In this document: one piece after another, positions 8,627-17,436 of the stretch
Position numbering within the stretch: position 1 is the stretch's first letter
Layout: each line of letters starts with the position of its first letter
Assembly (NCBI GenBank): GCA_910587165.1
Contig: CAJUKP010000004.1
Span: 114,467-178,466, forward strand
Length of the DNA: 64,000 nucleotides
Reading direction: 5' to 3'
DNA from: an uncultured Duncaniella sp.
Lineage (GTDB): Bacteria > Bacteroidota > Bacteroidia > Bacteroidales > Muribaculaceae
Notes under the pieces: model-generated
Told to the model about the DNA's origin: nothing
The model's database searches: none
The model's input: only the letters and a program-made list of their open reading frames with translations
Position numbers and translations under genes: made by a program

Positions 8627-9610
8627 TCATTTTATGATCAGTGATGAGATGCGGCGCCGGAGGATGTCGAGGGGAACCACCGCGAGATAGATACCGGTGG
8701 CGAGCAATAGGGCTGTGACCGAGAAACCGGCGAGCGACATCGAGGCCCAGCATTTCACCACGAAAGGTTTCATGAATCCGCCCCACACCACCGGGGCTTT
8801 GTGGACCAGATAGACAGCGAACGATGCCCGGGCAAGTGAGTTGACCACACTCGAGCGAAGGTTGAGACTGAGGAAGAAGAGGAGGAGCGAGACGGACGAG
8901 AGGATAACAAACGGAGAATTGTAGGCGAAGGCCCTGAGTGTGTCCGTGAAAAAGCAGGTCGCGGCTATGGCTGCTGTGGAGAGCGCCCATACGGCGATCC
9001 AGACGAACCCGCCGGTGCGTGACGGACGCGGGAAGAGGCTGACGCACCGTCCGATCATGTAGATCATGACGAGCTGCATGACAGTGTAGCCCGTAGGATT
9101 GAACGGTTGCTGCCATATCCATCCGGCCCAAAGGTTGAAAGTCACGACAGCGGCTGTGACGGCGATGGCCTGACGTCGTGTCATTGAGGCGAAACCGGCA
9201 TTGAGCATCGGGCTTAGGAGCATTAGCATGAAATAGGCGGGGACATACCAGAGGTCGGTATGTGTGAGCACCATCCAGCTCTCGGCCCAATAGTCCAGGC
9301 CATAACGGACGGGGTTGGCAAGACAGGCCAGGGTGGCTATGCCGACGGCATAGAATATGCACTGGAATAGGAATGCGGCCACCGAGCGTATGCGCAGACG
9401 TATGCCGAAATAGCCTGAGATGAGTGTGAAACAGTTGACTCCGATGATCGCGATGGCTTCGACGGCTATACGCCACCAGTCGCGCGGGGTGTCAAGGCCG
9501 AGACGGGCGTCAGGGAGGCCGAGGGATGCACCGTCAATATGGACGATGAGCACGAGAAGCATACTTATGATGCGGAGGAGTTCTATTTCGGAGCAGCGTT
9601 GAGGTTTCAT
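8627..9610 (-). CDS. Acyltransferase family 3 membrane protein
   Basis: A 327-residue integral membrane protein with about ten hydrophobic segments. The N-terminal ELLRIISMLLVLIVHIDG is the acyltransferase-3 signature, with the conserved arginine and histidine. Such proteins transfer acetyl or succinyl groups to surface polysaccharides or lipids. The start is ATG 9610, since the earlier in-frame start would include the promoter. The gene stands alone and is bracketed by two directly repeated inverted-repeat elements (8439-8615 and 9664-9868), which could recombine and delete it. The acyl acceptor cannot be read from the sequence. Confidence 0.85.
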   Translation of the reverse strand: MKPQRCSEIELLRIISMLLVLIVHIDGASLGLPDARLGLDTPRDWWRIAVEAIAIIGVNCFTLISGYFGIRLRIRSVAAFLFQCIFYAVGIATLACLANPVRYGLDYWAESWMVLTHTDLWYVPAYFMLMLLSPMLNAGFASMTRRQAIAVTAAVVTFNLWAGWIWQQPFNPTGYTVMQLVMIYMIGRCVSLFPRPSRTGGFVWIAVWALSTAAIAATCFFTDTLRAFAYNSPFVILSSVSLLLFFLSLNLRSSVVNSLARASFAVYLVHKAPVVWGGFMKPFVVKCWASMSLAGFSVTALLLATGIYLAVVPLDILRRRISSLIIK

Positions 9611-9615
9611 AAGCG

Positions 9616-9623
9616 CAAAATTA
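9616..9623 (-). promoter_or_regulatory. -7 box of the acyltransferase gene
   Basis: TAATTTTG on the minus strand, five bases before the ATG at 9610. GTTG at 9644-9641 is 17 bp upstream, a little short of the usual spacing, so the full promoter is less certain. Confidence 0.5.
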
Positions 9624-9663
9624 CAAAATATGATTGAAATCAACGGCATATTCGATGGCATCA

Positions 9664-9868
9664 GACGGCATCAGATTGTATCAGAGAAGGGTACAGAAAA
9701 ACATAGGGACAAAAGAAACAAATTCTTTTAGGGGAGGATATAAAATAAGATTAGAATAAGGAGTGAAGTGATATATCGGGGATATCAAGCCGTCAAACAA
9801 AAAAATACTTCTGTTTCTTCTGTCCCTTTGTTTTTCTGTACCCTTCTCTGATACAATCTGATGCCGTC
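9664..9868. repeat. Intergenic inverted-repeat element, copy B (long loop, longest stem)
   Basis: The outer arms GACGGCATCAGATTGTATC and their complement extend the stem past that of the other copies, to roughly 70 bp with few mismatches. The loop resembles copy A, including GATATCAAGCCGTCAAAC. Unlike the other copies it lies between divergent genes, so terminator activity alone does not explain its position. Confidence 0.85.
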
Positions 9869-9904
9869 AAAGATGTGCTGTCTGATGAGAAAATGAAAAA
9901 ATAA

Positions 9905-9936
9905 TTTGCAGGCGCGGGAATTTTTTCATATTTTTG
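9905..9936 (+). promoter_or_regulatory. Promoter of the Trp/Gly-rich secreted protein gene
   Basis: TTTG at 9905-9908, a 20-bp spacer, then TATTTTTG at 9929-9936, about 95 bp before the start codon. This matches the Bacteroidetes consensus. Confidence 0.7.
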
Positions 9937-10030
9937 TGATTATTAGTGGAAAAAGGCTCTCCCGATTGTTAAACCTATGACGGGATTGTCCGTCTAACCA
10001 TCTGAATAACCCTACTCTCTGAAAAGAATT

Positions 10031-11161
10031 ATGAATATCAAACGTATAACCCTGCTGACAGCCGCTGTGGCCATGGCCTTAGTGTCAGGTACCGTCACCG
10101 CCCAGTCATATTACGACGATGACCTCTACTACGACGCCTCGAAAGAACCGAAGCAGAGCAGCGTCGTGCCACCCAGGCAGGACAAGCCATTCTATCTCAA
10201 TACATCCCCCGGCCCTGTCGTGGCTGAATATCCTTCGGCCGACACATATACCATCAACGGCACCCGCCAGATAAGCGTGGACGACTACAACCGCCGCGGC
10301 ATCTTCGCCACCGACTCGCTGACGGAGGACACCACGGCCACCGACTTCGCCTACACCCGCCGCATCGAGCAGTTCTACAACCCCGAGGTGGTGAGCGGTT
10401 CGGGCGATCAGGAGCTCGCGGCCGCATACTACTCCGAACCCACACAGGTCAACATCTACGTGAACACTCCGTCGTCCTACTGGGGATATGACTATTTCTA
10501 CCCGTCATACTCGCCGTGGTACAACCCCTACTGGAGTCCCGGATGGCGCTGGGGATCGGCATGGTACTGGAACTCGTGGTATGACCCCTACTGGTCATGG
10601 AACTGGGGTTGGGGCCCGTCATGGGGTTGGGGCCCATCATGGGGATGGGGCTGGACCTGGGGACCCTCCTGGGGATGGAGCAGACCGTATAACCCCCGTC
10701 ATCCCGGTGCAGGACTGTCACGTCCGGGCCGTCATCCGTCGGGAAGCGCGGCAGGCCGTCCAGGCAACAATACCCGTCCGGCTGTGGGCGTGGGTGGCAA
10801 CCGCCATCAGGGTGCCGCAGGCGCCCGTCCGGGCTACAACGGAGGATATGGCCCGTCAGGCCGTCCGTCGGTAGGCACAGGCACACAATCGCGCCCGTCC
10901 AACTCAAACAACGGCTACAACCGCCCGTCGGGACGCCCGTCTGTAGGCACCGGCACACAGACACGTCCATCCAACTCAAACAACAACTACAACCGCCCGT
11001 CGAACTCAAACAATAACAACAACTACAACCGTCCCTCCTACAACACCAACGGCAGCCGCACACCATCGTATAACAGCGGAGGCGGCAACCGTGGCGGAGG
11101 ATTCTCAGGCGGAAGCCGCGGAGGCGGTCGCTCAAGCAGCGGCGGACGCGGACGCCATTGA
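10031..11161 (+). CDS. Secreted low-complexity Trp/Gly- and Asn/Arg-rich protein
   Basis: A 376-residue protein with signal peptide ending near SGTVTAQS. Residues 25-155 are ordinary sequence. About 160-225 is a dense aromatic stretch with tandem WGWGPSWGWGPS-type units. From about 225 to the end it is built of Arg/Pro/Ser/Gly/Asn repeats, with GRPSVGTGTQ occurring twice, Asn runs, and a Gly-Arg-Ser tail. No catalytic motif is visible. The composition suggests an extracytoplasmic matrix or surface-binding protein, perhaps RNA-, glycan- or self-associating; that is inference. It is transcribed from its own promoter and followed by a GC-rich stem-loop. Confidence 0.75.
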   Translation: MNIKRITLLTAAVAMALVSGTVTAQSYYDDDLYYDASKEPKQSSVVPPRQDKPFYLNTSPGPVVAEYPSADTYTINGTRQISVDDYNRRGIFATDSLTEDTTATDFAYTRRIEQFYNPEVVSGSGDQELAAAYYSEPTQVNIYVNTPSSYWGYDYFYPSYSPWYNPYWSPGWRWGSAWYWNSWYDPYWSWNWGWGPSWGWGPSWGWGWTWGPSWGWSRPYNPRHPGAGLSRPGRHPSGSAAGRPGNNTRPAVGVGGNRHQGAAGARPGYNGGYGPSGRPSVGTGTQSRPSNSNNGYNRPSGRPSVGTGTQTRPSNSNNNYNRPSNSNNNNNYNRPSYNTNGSRTPSYNSGGGNRGGGFSGGSRGGGRSSSGGRGRH

Positions 11162-11180
11162 TCTGAAACCCACAGCATTC

Positions 11181-11215
11181 CCCCGGCCCCGGCATTAAAA
11201 ACTTTCGGGCCGGGG
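11181..11215 (+). terminator. GC-rich stem-loop after the Trp/Gly-rich gene
   Basis: CCCCGGCCC at 11181-11189 pairs with GGGCCGGGG at 11207-11215 around a 17-base loop. There is no clear T-run behind it, so it may be an mRNA 3'-end stabiliser rather than a strong terminator. Confidence 0.5.
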
Positions 11216-11276
11216 AGAACGTTGTTGATATATCATCCTCTCTCTCATCTTTCAACTGACAAAACAGACGAAACGC

Positions 11277-12920
11277 ATGAATAAGACACTCTTAGCGGGG
11301 ATCATCCTCACAATCCCCTCCGTCATGGCCGCACAGACGGCTGTCGACGCTTTCTCGATCTCCCAGAGCGACCTGCGCGGCTCGGCCCGATTCATGTCGA
11401 TGGGCGGCGCGTTCACAGCTCTCGGAGGCGACATCTCCACCCTCAACCAGAACCCCGGCGGCATCGGAGTGTTCCGCTCCAGCGACATCTCGGCCACTCT
11501 CGACATCAACATGATGAACTCGAAGGCAGCCGGACCGGAAGGAACCACCTCGCTGAGCAAGACCAGGGTTAGCTGCAACAACTTCGGCTATGTCGGGGCC
11601 GTGCGCCTCAACTCCGAGTCGATGCCCTATTTCAACTGGGGAGCATCATACTCGCGTGTGGCCTCGTTTGACCGCCACTACCGCGGACAGCTGGGACACC
11701 TGGCCACCTCATACACCAATTTCGTGGCCAACAACACCACCCTGGACGGCTATTATCCCAACCAGCTCTACGCCGGTGGGGAATACAATCCCTATCAGGA
11801 CTACCAGATAGCCGCACCCTGGACAAGCATCCTGATGTACAACGCCTACGGAATCACTCCCGATGGCAACAGCTCGAACGTCTACTCGGGACTATTCAAC
11901 TACGACACCCCGACCGAGGCCCGCGGATACTTCGACGTGGAGGAGCGCGGATATGTCGATGAATATGCCATCAACTTCGGAGGCAACGTGATGAACACCG
12001 TCTACTGGGGTATCGGATTCGGAATCACCGACATAGAGTTCAAGCAATACACCACCTACGCCGAGAGCCTCAGCAACGCCAACGTGCCCTACGGCGAGGC
12101 CGGATACACCAATGGCAACGGCTCTATGGCCCTTGACAACTACAAACGCATCTACGGCAGCGGATTCAACCTCAAGGCCGGTCTTATCTTCAAGCCCGTC
12201 AACGAATTCCGCATCGGTCTGGCCATACATACCCCCACGTGGTACAACCTCACCTACGAGGGACAGGCCGCAGCGTCGTATGACTTCATGTCGCCTGACT
12301 ATGTGGACGGCACACCGGTGAGAGGAACCGAATATACCGACTTCGACGAATTCGATTTCAAGACCCGCTCGCCTTGGCGTCTGCTCGTGGGCGCGGCAGG
12401 TGTGATAGGCGGACGTGCCATCATCAGCGCCGACTACGAATACCGCGGCTACTCCTCCATGAACGTGCAGGACTGGAACGGCAACTCATACAAGGGAGTC
12501 AACGAGGACATCTCCACATACTATCAGAGCACCAACATCCTCCGCCTCGGCGCCGAGCTGAGGGTGACTCCCCAGCTGTCGCTCCGCGCGGGATACAGCT
12601 ACGAGTCATCACCCGTGAAGAACGACATACTCGATCCGGCTCCCGACCAAGTGAACTACATCTACACCTCCGGTCCCGACGACACCGAGACACAGCCCTC
12701 CTACACGCTCGACCGCTCCACACAGTATGTCACCGCCGGTCTGGGATACCGCTACAAACGGTTCTATGCCGACCTGGCCTACGTGCACCGCTACCGCAAG
12801 AGCGACTACCACGCCTTCACCGACTACGTGGACATCGAGAACTATGCCGTGCGCGCACCCAAAGCCTCAATCACCGACCACAACAACTCCATAGTGCTCA
12901 CCCTCGGATTCAAATTCTGA
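11277..12920 (+). CDS. OmpP1/FadL-family outer membrane transporter
   Basis: A 547-residue outer membrane beta-barrel with signal peptide MNKTLLAGIILTIPSVMAAQ. The segment SARFMSMGGAFTALGGDISTLNQNPGGIGVF is the N-terminal hatch signature of the FadL/TodX family, which carries hydrophobic compounds across the outer membrane. Alternating aromatic strands continue to the end, and the protein closes on the barrel-terminal pattern SIVLTLGFKF with a final phenylalanine. It lies four bases ahead of the helicase gene, so they probably share a transcript, although no functional link is apparent. The substrate is unknown. Confidence 0.85.
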   Translation: MNKTLLAGIILTIPSVMAAQTAVDAFSISQSDLRGSARFMSMGGAFTALGGDISTLNQNPGGIGVFRSSDISATLDINMMNSKAAGPEGTTSLSKTRVSCNNFGYVGAVRLNSESMPYFNWGASYSRVASFDRHYRGQLGHLATSYTNFVANNTTLDGYYPNQLYAGGEYNPYQDYQIAAPWTSILMYNAYGITPDGNSSNVYSGLFNYDTPTEARGYFDVEERGYVDEYAINFGGNVMNTVYWGIGFGITDIEFKQYTTYAESLSNANVPYGEAGYTNGNGSMALDNYKRIYGSGFNLKAGLIFKPVNEFRIGLAIHTPTWYNLTYEGQAAASYDFMSPDYVDGTPVRGTEYTDFDEFDFKTRSPWRLLVGAAGVIGGRAIISADYEYRGYSSMNVQDWNGNSYKGVNEDISTYYQSTNILRLGAELRVTPQLSLRAGYSYESSPVKNDILDPAPDQVNYIYTSGPDDTETQPSYTLDRSTQYVTAGLGYRYKRFYADLAYVHRYRKSDYHAFTDYVDIENYAVRAPKASITDHNNSIVLTLGFKF

Positions 12921-12924
12921 ACCC

Positions 12925-14967
12925 ATGTCCGATAAGAAATCTTCCGCTCCCCGGCCCGACAGCGACGGCGGGGAGCGGATAGACCTTGACAATCCCGAGT
13001 TCCAAAAGGCTTGGGAATTGTTGCAATATACCTCTCAGTCAGTCTTTCTCACCGGCAAGGCAGGCACAGGCAAGTCGACCTTCCTGCGCTACATCACCGC
13101 CAATCTCAAAAAAGAAAAGGTGGTGCTCGCGCCTACGGGAATAGCCGCCGTCAACGTGGGCGGACAGACCATGCACTCATTCTTCCGCCTCCCCCACCAC
13201 CCGGTGCTCGAGGACGACCCCGACTTCTCGCGGCCGCTCCTCAAGGAGCGCATGAAATATCCCGCATGGCTGGTCAAGCTCATCCGCAAGATCGAGCTCA
13301 TCATCATCGACGAGATCTCGATGGTGAGGGCCGACACCATTGACTTCATTGACCGCCTGCTGCGCCACTACACCGGCAACCACCGCCTCCCGTTCGGCGG
13401 CAAGCAGCTCCTCCTCGTGGGCGACATCTTCCAGCTCGAGCCGGTGGTGTCGGCAGATATGCGCGCCATACTCCGCCTCCACTACCCCGACCCCTTCTTC
13501 TTCTCGGCCAAAGCCTTTGCCTCGCTGCGCCTCGTGCCCATCGAGCTGCGCAAGATCTACCGCCAGAACGACCCCGAATTCATCGGAATGCTCGACCGCA
13601 TACGCTCATGCCGCGTCACCCCTGACGATCTGGCACGCCTCAACTCACGCGTGGTGGCCGAAGGATCACTCCCCGAGGCCGAGACACGGCTCACCATGAC
13701 CCTGGCCACGCGCCGCGACATGGTGGACTATATCAACGAGCGGCATCTCGGGGCCATCAAGCGTCCGGAATTCACATTTATGGGGGTGATCGAGAATGAC
13801 TTTCCCGACAATTCACTCCCCACCGACCTGGAGCTCACGCTGAAGGAAGGGGCACAGGTGGTGTTCATCAAGAACGACCCTGACCACAGGTGGGTCAACG
13901 GCACCCTCGGCACAGTCACCGCACTCGCCGCCGACCGCATCGAGGTGACCCTCGAGAACGGCAACCGCCACGCCATCGAGAAGGAAATCTGGGCCAACAT
14001 ACGCTACAACTACGATCCCTCCACACGCAAGATCACCGAGCAGGTGCTCGGCACCTTCAAGCAATATCCCGTCAAACTGGCCTGGGCACTCACCATACAC
14101 AAGAGCCAGGGACTGACATTCAATAATGTCGTGATCGACCTTGGACGCGGAGCCTTCGCCGGAGGGCAGACCTACGTGGCCCTGTCGCGCTGCCGCTCGT
14201 TTGAGGGACTTACCCTGCGCTCCACCGTGGCCGACCGCGACATCTTTGTCAACCCGGCCATCATACGCTTCGCCGCCACCTTCAACAGCCCCGAGCTGAT
14301 TGGCGAAGCCCTTGAGAACGCCCATGCCGACGTCTGCTACTCCGAGGCCCTGCGGCTCGCCGGAGCGGGAGACCTCCCGGCCGCCTTCGACCGGTTCATC
14401 GAGGCCACAATACTCCGCCCCCATCTCACCGACCCGGTGCTCATGCGCTTCGCGCGGAGCAAACTCGCCATAGCCTCGCGGCTGAAAGCGCGTGTGGAAG
14501 AGCTCACCCGCGAACTGGCCGGCCGGGATGAACGCATGGCCCAGCTGGCCGAGGAATACTGCTCGATGGGATATGACTGCCTGCAGGACGAGATGCCGCT
14601 TCCCGCCCTCTCCAACTTCGACAAGGCCCTGAGCCTCTCTGACCGCCACGCCCCGTCGCTGTCAGGACGCGCCAGGACCCACACCATGCTGGGCGACCAT
14701 GCAAGTGCGCTCAACGACCTGCGCATACTCCACGACATCAACCCCGACGACCCCGAGGTGCTCTATCTCATGGCATCCGCCCACCACTCCACCGGCGACA
14801 ACGTCAATGCCATCGAGCGGTGCATGGCCATCGAGGACATCCACCGCAAAGGGGGCACCATCCCCCGCCGTCTGCAGCGGAAGATACACAATCTGCTCGC
14901 CGACATCTACTCCGACCTCGGCGACCATGACGAATCGGAGCGTCAGAGAGGACTCGGTAAGCAATAA
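12925..14967 (+). CDS. PIF1-like helicase with C-terminal TPR repeats
   Basis: A 680-residue fusion. Residues 30-465 form a superfamily 1B PIF1/RecD-like DNA helicase: Walker A GKAGTGKST at 44-52, Walker B IIIDEIS near 130, the Q-containing motif LLLVGDIFQLEP, a polymerisation-like arginine region ELRKIYRQ, and motif VI WALTIHKSQGLTF followed by YVALSRCRS. Residues from about 545 carry tetratricopeptide-like helical pairs (ALSNFDKALSLSDRHAPSLSGRARTHTMLGDHASALNDL). TPRs suggest a protein partner. A role at G-quadruplexes or stalled forks is known for PIF1 relatives and only inferred here. It begins four bases after the porin stop and ends just before inverted-repeat copy C. Confidence 0.88.
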   Translation: MSDKKSSAPRPDSDGGERIDLDNPEFQKAWELLQYTSQSVFLTGKAGTGKSTFLRYITANLKKEKVVLAPTGIAAVNVGGQTMHSFFRLPHHPVLEDDPDFSRPLLKERMKYPAWLVKLIRKIELIIIDEISMVRADTIDFIDRLLRHYTGNHRLPFGGKQLLLVGDIFQLEPVVSADMRAILRLHYPDPFFFSAKAFASLRLVPIELRKIYRQNDPEFIGMLDRIRSCRVTPDDLARLNSRVVAEGSLPEAETRLTMTLATRRDMVDYINERHLGAIKRPEFTFMGVIENDFPDNSLPTDLELTLKEGAQVVFIKNDPDHRWVNGTLGTVTALAADRIEVTLENGNRHAIEKEIWANIRYNYDPSTRKITEQVLGTFKQYPVKLAWALTIHKSQGLTFNNVVIDLGRGAFAGGQTYVALSRCRSFEGLTLRSTVADRDIFVNPAIIRFAATFNSPELIGEALENAHADVCYSEALRLAGAGDLPAAFDRFIEATILRPHLTDPVLMRFARSKLAIASRLKARVEELTRELAGRDERMAQLAEEYCSMGYDCLQDEMPLPALSNFDKALSLSDRHAPSLSGRARTHTMLGDHASALNDLRILHDINPDDPEVLYLMASAHHSTGDNVNAIERCMAIEDIHRKGGTIPRRLQRKIHNLLADIYSDLGDHDESERQRGLGKQ

Positions 14968-14971
14968 AAAA

Positions 14972-15113
14972 TTACCGGTCAGGAAAAGGATACAGAGGAA
15001 CAAAAGTCCAAAAGAAACATATTTTTTTATTCAGTCTGATGGATCTGAATCCCCAAATTTTTTTTGTTTCTTTTGGACTTTTGTCCCTCTGTATCCTTTT
15101 TCCTGATCAGTAA
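14972..15113. repeat. Intergenic inverted-repeat element, copy C (short loop)
   Basis: The ends are TTACCGGTCAGG and CCTGATCAGTAA. The arm core ACAAAAGTCCAAAAGAAAC is matched by its complement in the right arm. The loop contains ATTCAG...CTGAAT, also seen in copy G and partly in copy E. It lies between the convergent helicase gene and the 94-residue gene. Confidence 0.85.
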
Positions 15114-15122
15114 CTTTAGACC

Positions 15123-15407
15123 TCATGCCTGATCGAAGAGCGAGGGCAGACTCCTCGCCCCGGCTGCTTCGGCACGTCCCACAGTCACGCGCGGTTTGCG
15201 GAACACGAGATTGTGCTGCTGGGTCCAGCCCTGGGTACGGTTGCGCAGCGACAGGGCTATGATGCCGCACCCCTCGGGAGCCGAGGAGCGTACCTGCCTG
15301 AACACGTCGCCTATCGACGAGGCGCCGCTGATGGTGAGCGCTATCACCGTCGAGCCTCCGTGGCGTCCGGTGACCTGAATGAGATCCGTGCGGTTGATCG
15401 AAGCCAT
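15123..15407 (-). CDS. Small protein of unknown function
   Basis: A 94-residue protein beginning MASINRTDLIQVTGRHGG, with a hydrophilic body and no signal peptide, membrane segment or cofactor motif that I recognise. Coding potential is supported by its own -7 box, by convergent placement against the helicase gene, and by a stop placed just before repeat copy C. It could be a small cytoplasmic regulator, but no function is claimed. Confidence 0.6.
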   Translation of the reverse strand: MASINRTDLIQVTGRHGGSTVIALTISGASSIGDVFRQVRSSAPEGCGIIALSLRNRTQGWTQQHNLVFRKPRVTVGRAEAAGARSLPSLFDQA

Positions 15408-15446
15408 GATATATCTGTGTTAAGAGGTTATTTCTGAATCACACCG

Positions 15447-15454
15447 CAAAATTA
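15447..15454 (-). promoter_or_regulatory. -7 box of the 94-residue gene
   Basis: TAATTTTG on the minus strand, 39 bp before the ATG at 15407. No upstream TTG lies at the usual distance. Confidence 0.5.
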
Positions 15455-15583
15455 CCATGCCACTTGGGCAATAAAATGGCACACTACAGTTAAATTAAGC
15501 CAACGGAAGGGTAGATATCGACGTCTGTTGAATAAAAATTTGCATTTTTTCTCCAAACGGGCCTGCATTTTAGATTTTTTCAC

Positions 15584-15591
15584 TAATTTTG
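15584..15591 (+). promoter_or_regulatory. -7 box of the SulP transporter gene
   Basis: TAATTTTG, 134 bp before the SulP start, leaving a leader of about 125 bases that contains the large stem-loop at 15617-15703. The -33 element is weak. Confidence 0.55.
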
Positions 15592-15616
15592 CACCCTCAT
15601 TTCAAGGGTATAGCCA

Positions 15617-15703
15617 TTCTCATTTCTCACTCTCACGGCCAACGGGAGTCCATGAGAATCTCTCACACCCACCCCTTCATCCGTGAGAATGAGAAAATGA
15701 GAA
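15617..15703 (+). promoter_or_regulatory. Long imperfect stem-loop in the SulP mRNA leader
   Basis: The left arm 15617-15638 (from TTCTCATTTCTCAC to CACGG) pairs with the right arm 15681-15703 (CCGTGAGAATGAG to AATGAGAA) with one bulge and one mismatch. The pyrimidine-only and purine-only arms give a GAGAA-rich right strand ending 22 bp before the start codon. The loop holds a further ATGAGAAT. It matches no riboswitch class I can recognise; the rest of 15408-15725 holds only the two -7 boxes. Confidence 0.5.
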
Positions 15704-15725
15704 TAACGTAAAAAGATTGTAAGAT

Positions 15726-17429
15726 ATGAACTTATCAGGTCCGATCGACTTCAGGCCCAAACTCCTTTCGGCGCTGAGTCACTACTCAATGGAAAAATTC
15801 AAGTCCGACCTCGTGGCGGGCATCGTCGTGGGCATCGTGGCCCTTCCCCTCGCCATCGCGTTCGGTATCGCCAGCGGCGTCAGCCCCACCGTAGGCCTCA
15901 TCACCGCCATCATCGGCGGCTTCATCGTGTCGGCGGCAGGCGGCTGCTCGGTGCAGATCGGAGGCCCCACGGGCGCATTCATCGTTATCGTCTACAACAT
16001 CATCTCCACCTTCGGCCTCGAGGGACTCGCCGTGGCCACCTTCATGGCCGGTCTCATCCTCGTCACCCTCGGATGCTTCCGTCTGGGCACGGTCATCAAA
16101 TTCATCCCCTACCCCATCGTGGTCGGCTTCACCGCCGGTATAGCCCTCACCATCTTCTCCACCCAGATCAACGACTTCCTGGGCCTCGGGCTCAAGAACG
16201 TCCCCTCTGAGTTCATACCCAAATGGGGAATGTATCTGGGTAATCTCGGCAATGTCAACCTCACCACCCTCGCCGTCGGCATCGTCTCGCTGCTCATCAT
16301 CATCCTCACCCCCAAGGTGTCGCGCCGTCTTCCCGGAGCGCTCATAGCCATCATCATCGTCAGCGTGGCCGTCTACTTCATCCCGGGCCTCGAGGTCGAG
16401 ACCATCGGTGACCGCTTCGGCTCCCTCCCCACCGACATTCCCCAGCCCCACGGCTTCGAGCTCAACATGGCCACCATCAACCGCCTGCTCCCCTCGGCAT
16501 TCACCATAGCCATCCTCGGCGCCATCGAGAGCCTCCTCTCGGCCACAGTGGCCGACGGCGTCACCGGATCGCGCACCAACTCCAACACAGAGCTCATAGG
16601 CCAGGGCATGGCCAACATCGTGGTCCCCTTCTTCGGCGGAATACCCGTCACCGGCGCCATCGCACGTACCATGACCAACATCACCAACGGCGGACGCACC
16701 CCCGTGGCCGGAATCATCCACGCTGTCGTGCTCTTCCTCATCTTCCTCTTCCTCATGCCGCTGATCAACCTCGTGCCCATGTCATGCCTGGCCGCCGTGC
16801 TCATTGTCGTGGCCTACAACATGAGCGGCTGGCGCACAATCCGCGGCATACTCCACAATCCCAAGAGCGACATCTCCGTGCTCGTCATCACATTCCTCCT
16901 CACGGTCATCTTCGACCTCACGATAGCCATCGAGATGGGCCTCCTCCTCGCCGTGATCCTCTTCCTGCGCCGCGTCATGGAAAACACCGAGATCAAGGTC
17001 TACTCCGACCAGCTCGACATCGCCGACGGCTCGGAGACCACAATCCACGAGGTGCTCAACGTCAACCCCGGCGTGGAGGTCTACGAGATAGACGGTCCGT
17101 TCTTCTTCGGTGTGGCCACCAAGTTCGACGAGCTCATGCGCTCGACGCTCGGCAACAAACCCCTTGTGCGCATCATACGTATGCGCAAGGTGCCGTTCAT
17201 CGACTCCACCGCCATCCACAACCTCGAGATACTCATCAAGTCGTCACAAGAAGCCGGGATACACGTAGTGCTCTCCGGAGTCAAGGAAAACGTGCGTGAG
17301 TCCCTCGTCAAGGCAGGCATCGACCGCCTCCTCGGCACCGACCATATCTGCGACCACATCACCAAGGCAGTGGCCATGGCCAACAGCATAGCCTCAGCCG
17401 ACAGAACAGAAACCACCTCAATAGCCTGA
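15726..17429 (+). CDS. SulP-family anion transporter with STAS domain
   Basis: A 567-residue inner membrane protein. Residues 20-430 contain the SulP transport core with 12 or more hydrophobic segments, including GIVALPLAIAFGIASGV, SVQIGGPTGAF and ESLLSATVADGVTG, all characteristic of SulP carriers of sulfate, bicarbonate or organic anions. Residues 445-555 form a cytoplasmic STAS domain (VYEIDGPFFFGVATKF, FIDSTAIHNLE). Length and order are typical of the family. The DMT transporter follows after seven bases, so the two likely form an operon. Which anion is carried cannot be told; the leader stem-loop suggests regulation after transcription starts. Confidence 0.9.
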   Translation: MNLSGPIDFRPKLLSALSHYSMEKFKSDLVAGIVVGIVALPLAIAFGIASGVSPTVGLITAIIGGFIVSAAGGCSVQIGGPTGAFIVIVYNIISTFGLEGLAVATFMAGLILVTLGCFRLGTVIKFIPYPIVVGFTAGIALTIFSTQINDFLGLGLKNVPSEFIPKWGMYLGNLGNVNLTTLAVGIVSLLIIILTPKVSRRLPGALIAIIIVSVAVYFIPGLEVETIGDRFGSLPTDIPQPHGFELNMATINRLLPSAFTIAILGAIESLLSATVADGVTGSRTNSNTELIGQGMANIVVPFFGGIPVTGAIARTMTNITNGGRTPVAGIIHAVVLFLIFLFLMPLINLVPMSCLAAVLIVVAYNMSGWRTIRGILHNPKSDISVLVITFLLTVIFDLTIAIEMGLLLAVILFLRRVMENTEIKVYSDQLDIADGSETTIHEVLNVNPGVEVYEIDGPFFFGVATKFDELMRSTLGNKPLVRIIRMRKVPFIDSTAIHNLEILIKSSQEAGIHVVLSGVKENVRESLVKAGIDRLLGTDHICDHITKAVAMANSIASADRTETTSIA

Positions 17430-17436
17430 CGCATCC

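Noticed and set aside
15786..16721. A 311-codon minus-strand open frame
   Set aside because: It mirrors the SulP gene; its acidic Gly/Asp/Glu-rich translation is a product of the GC-biased codons on the other strand.
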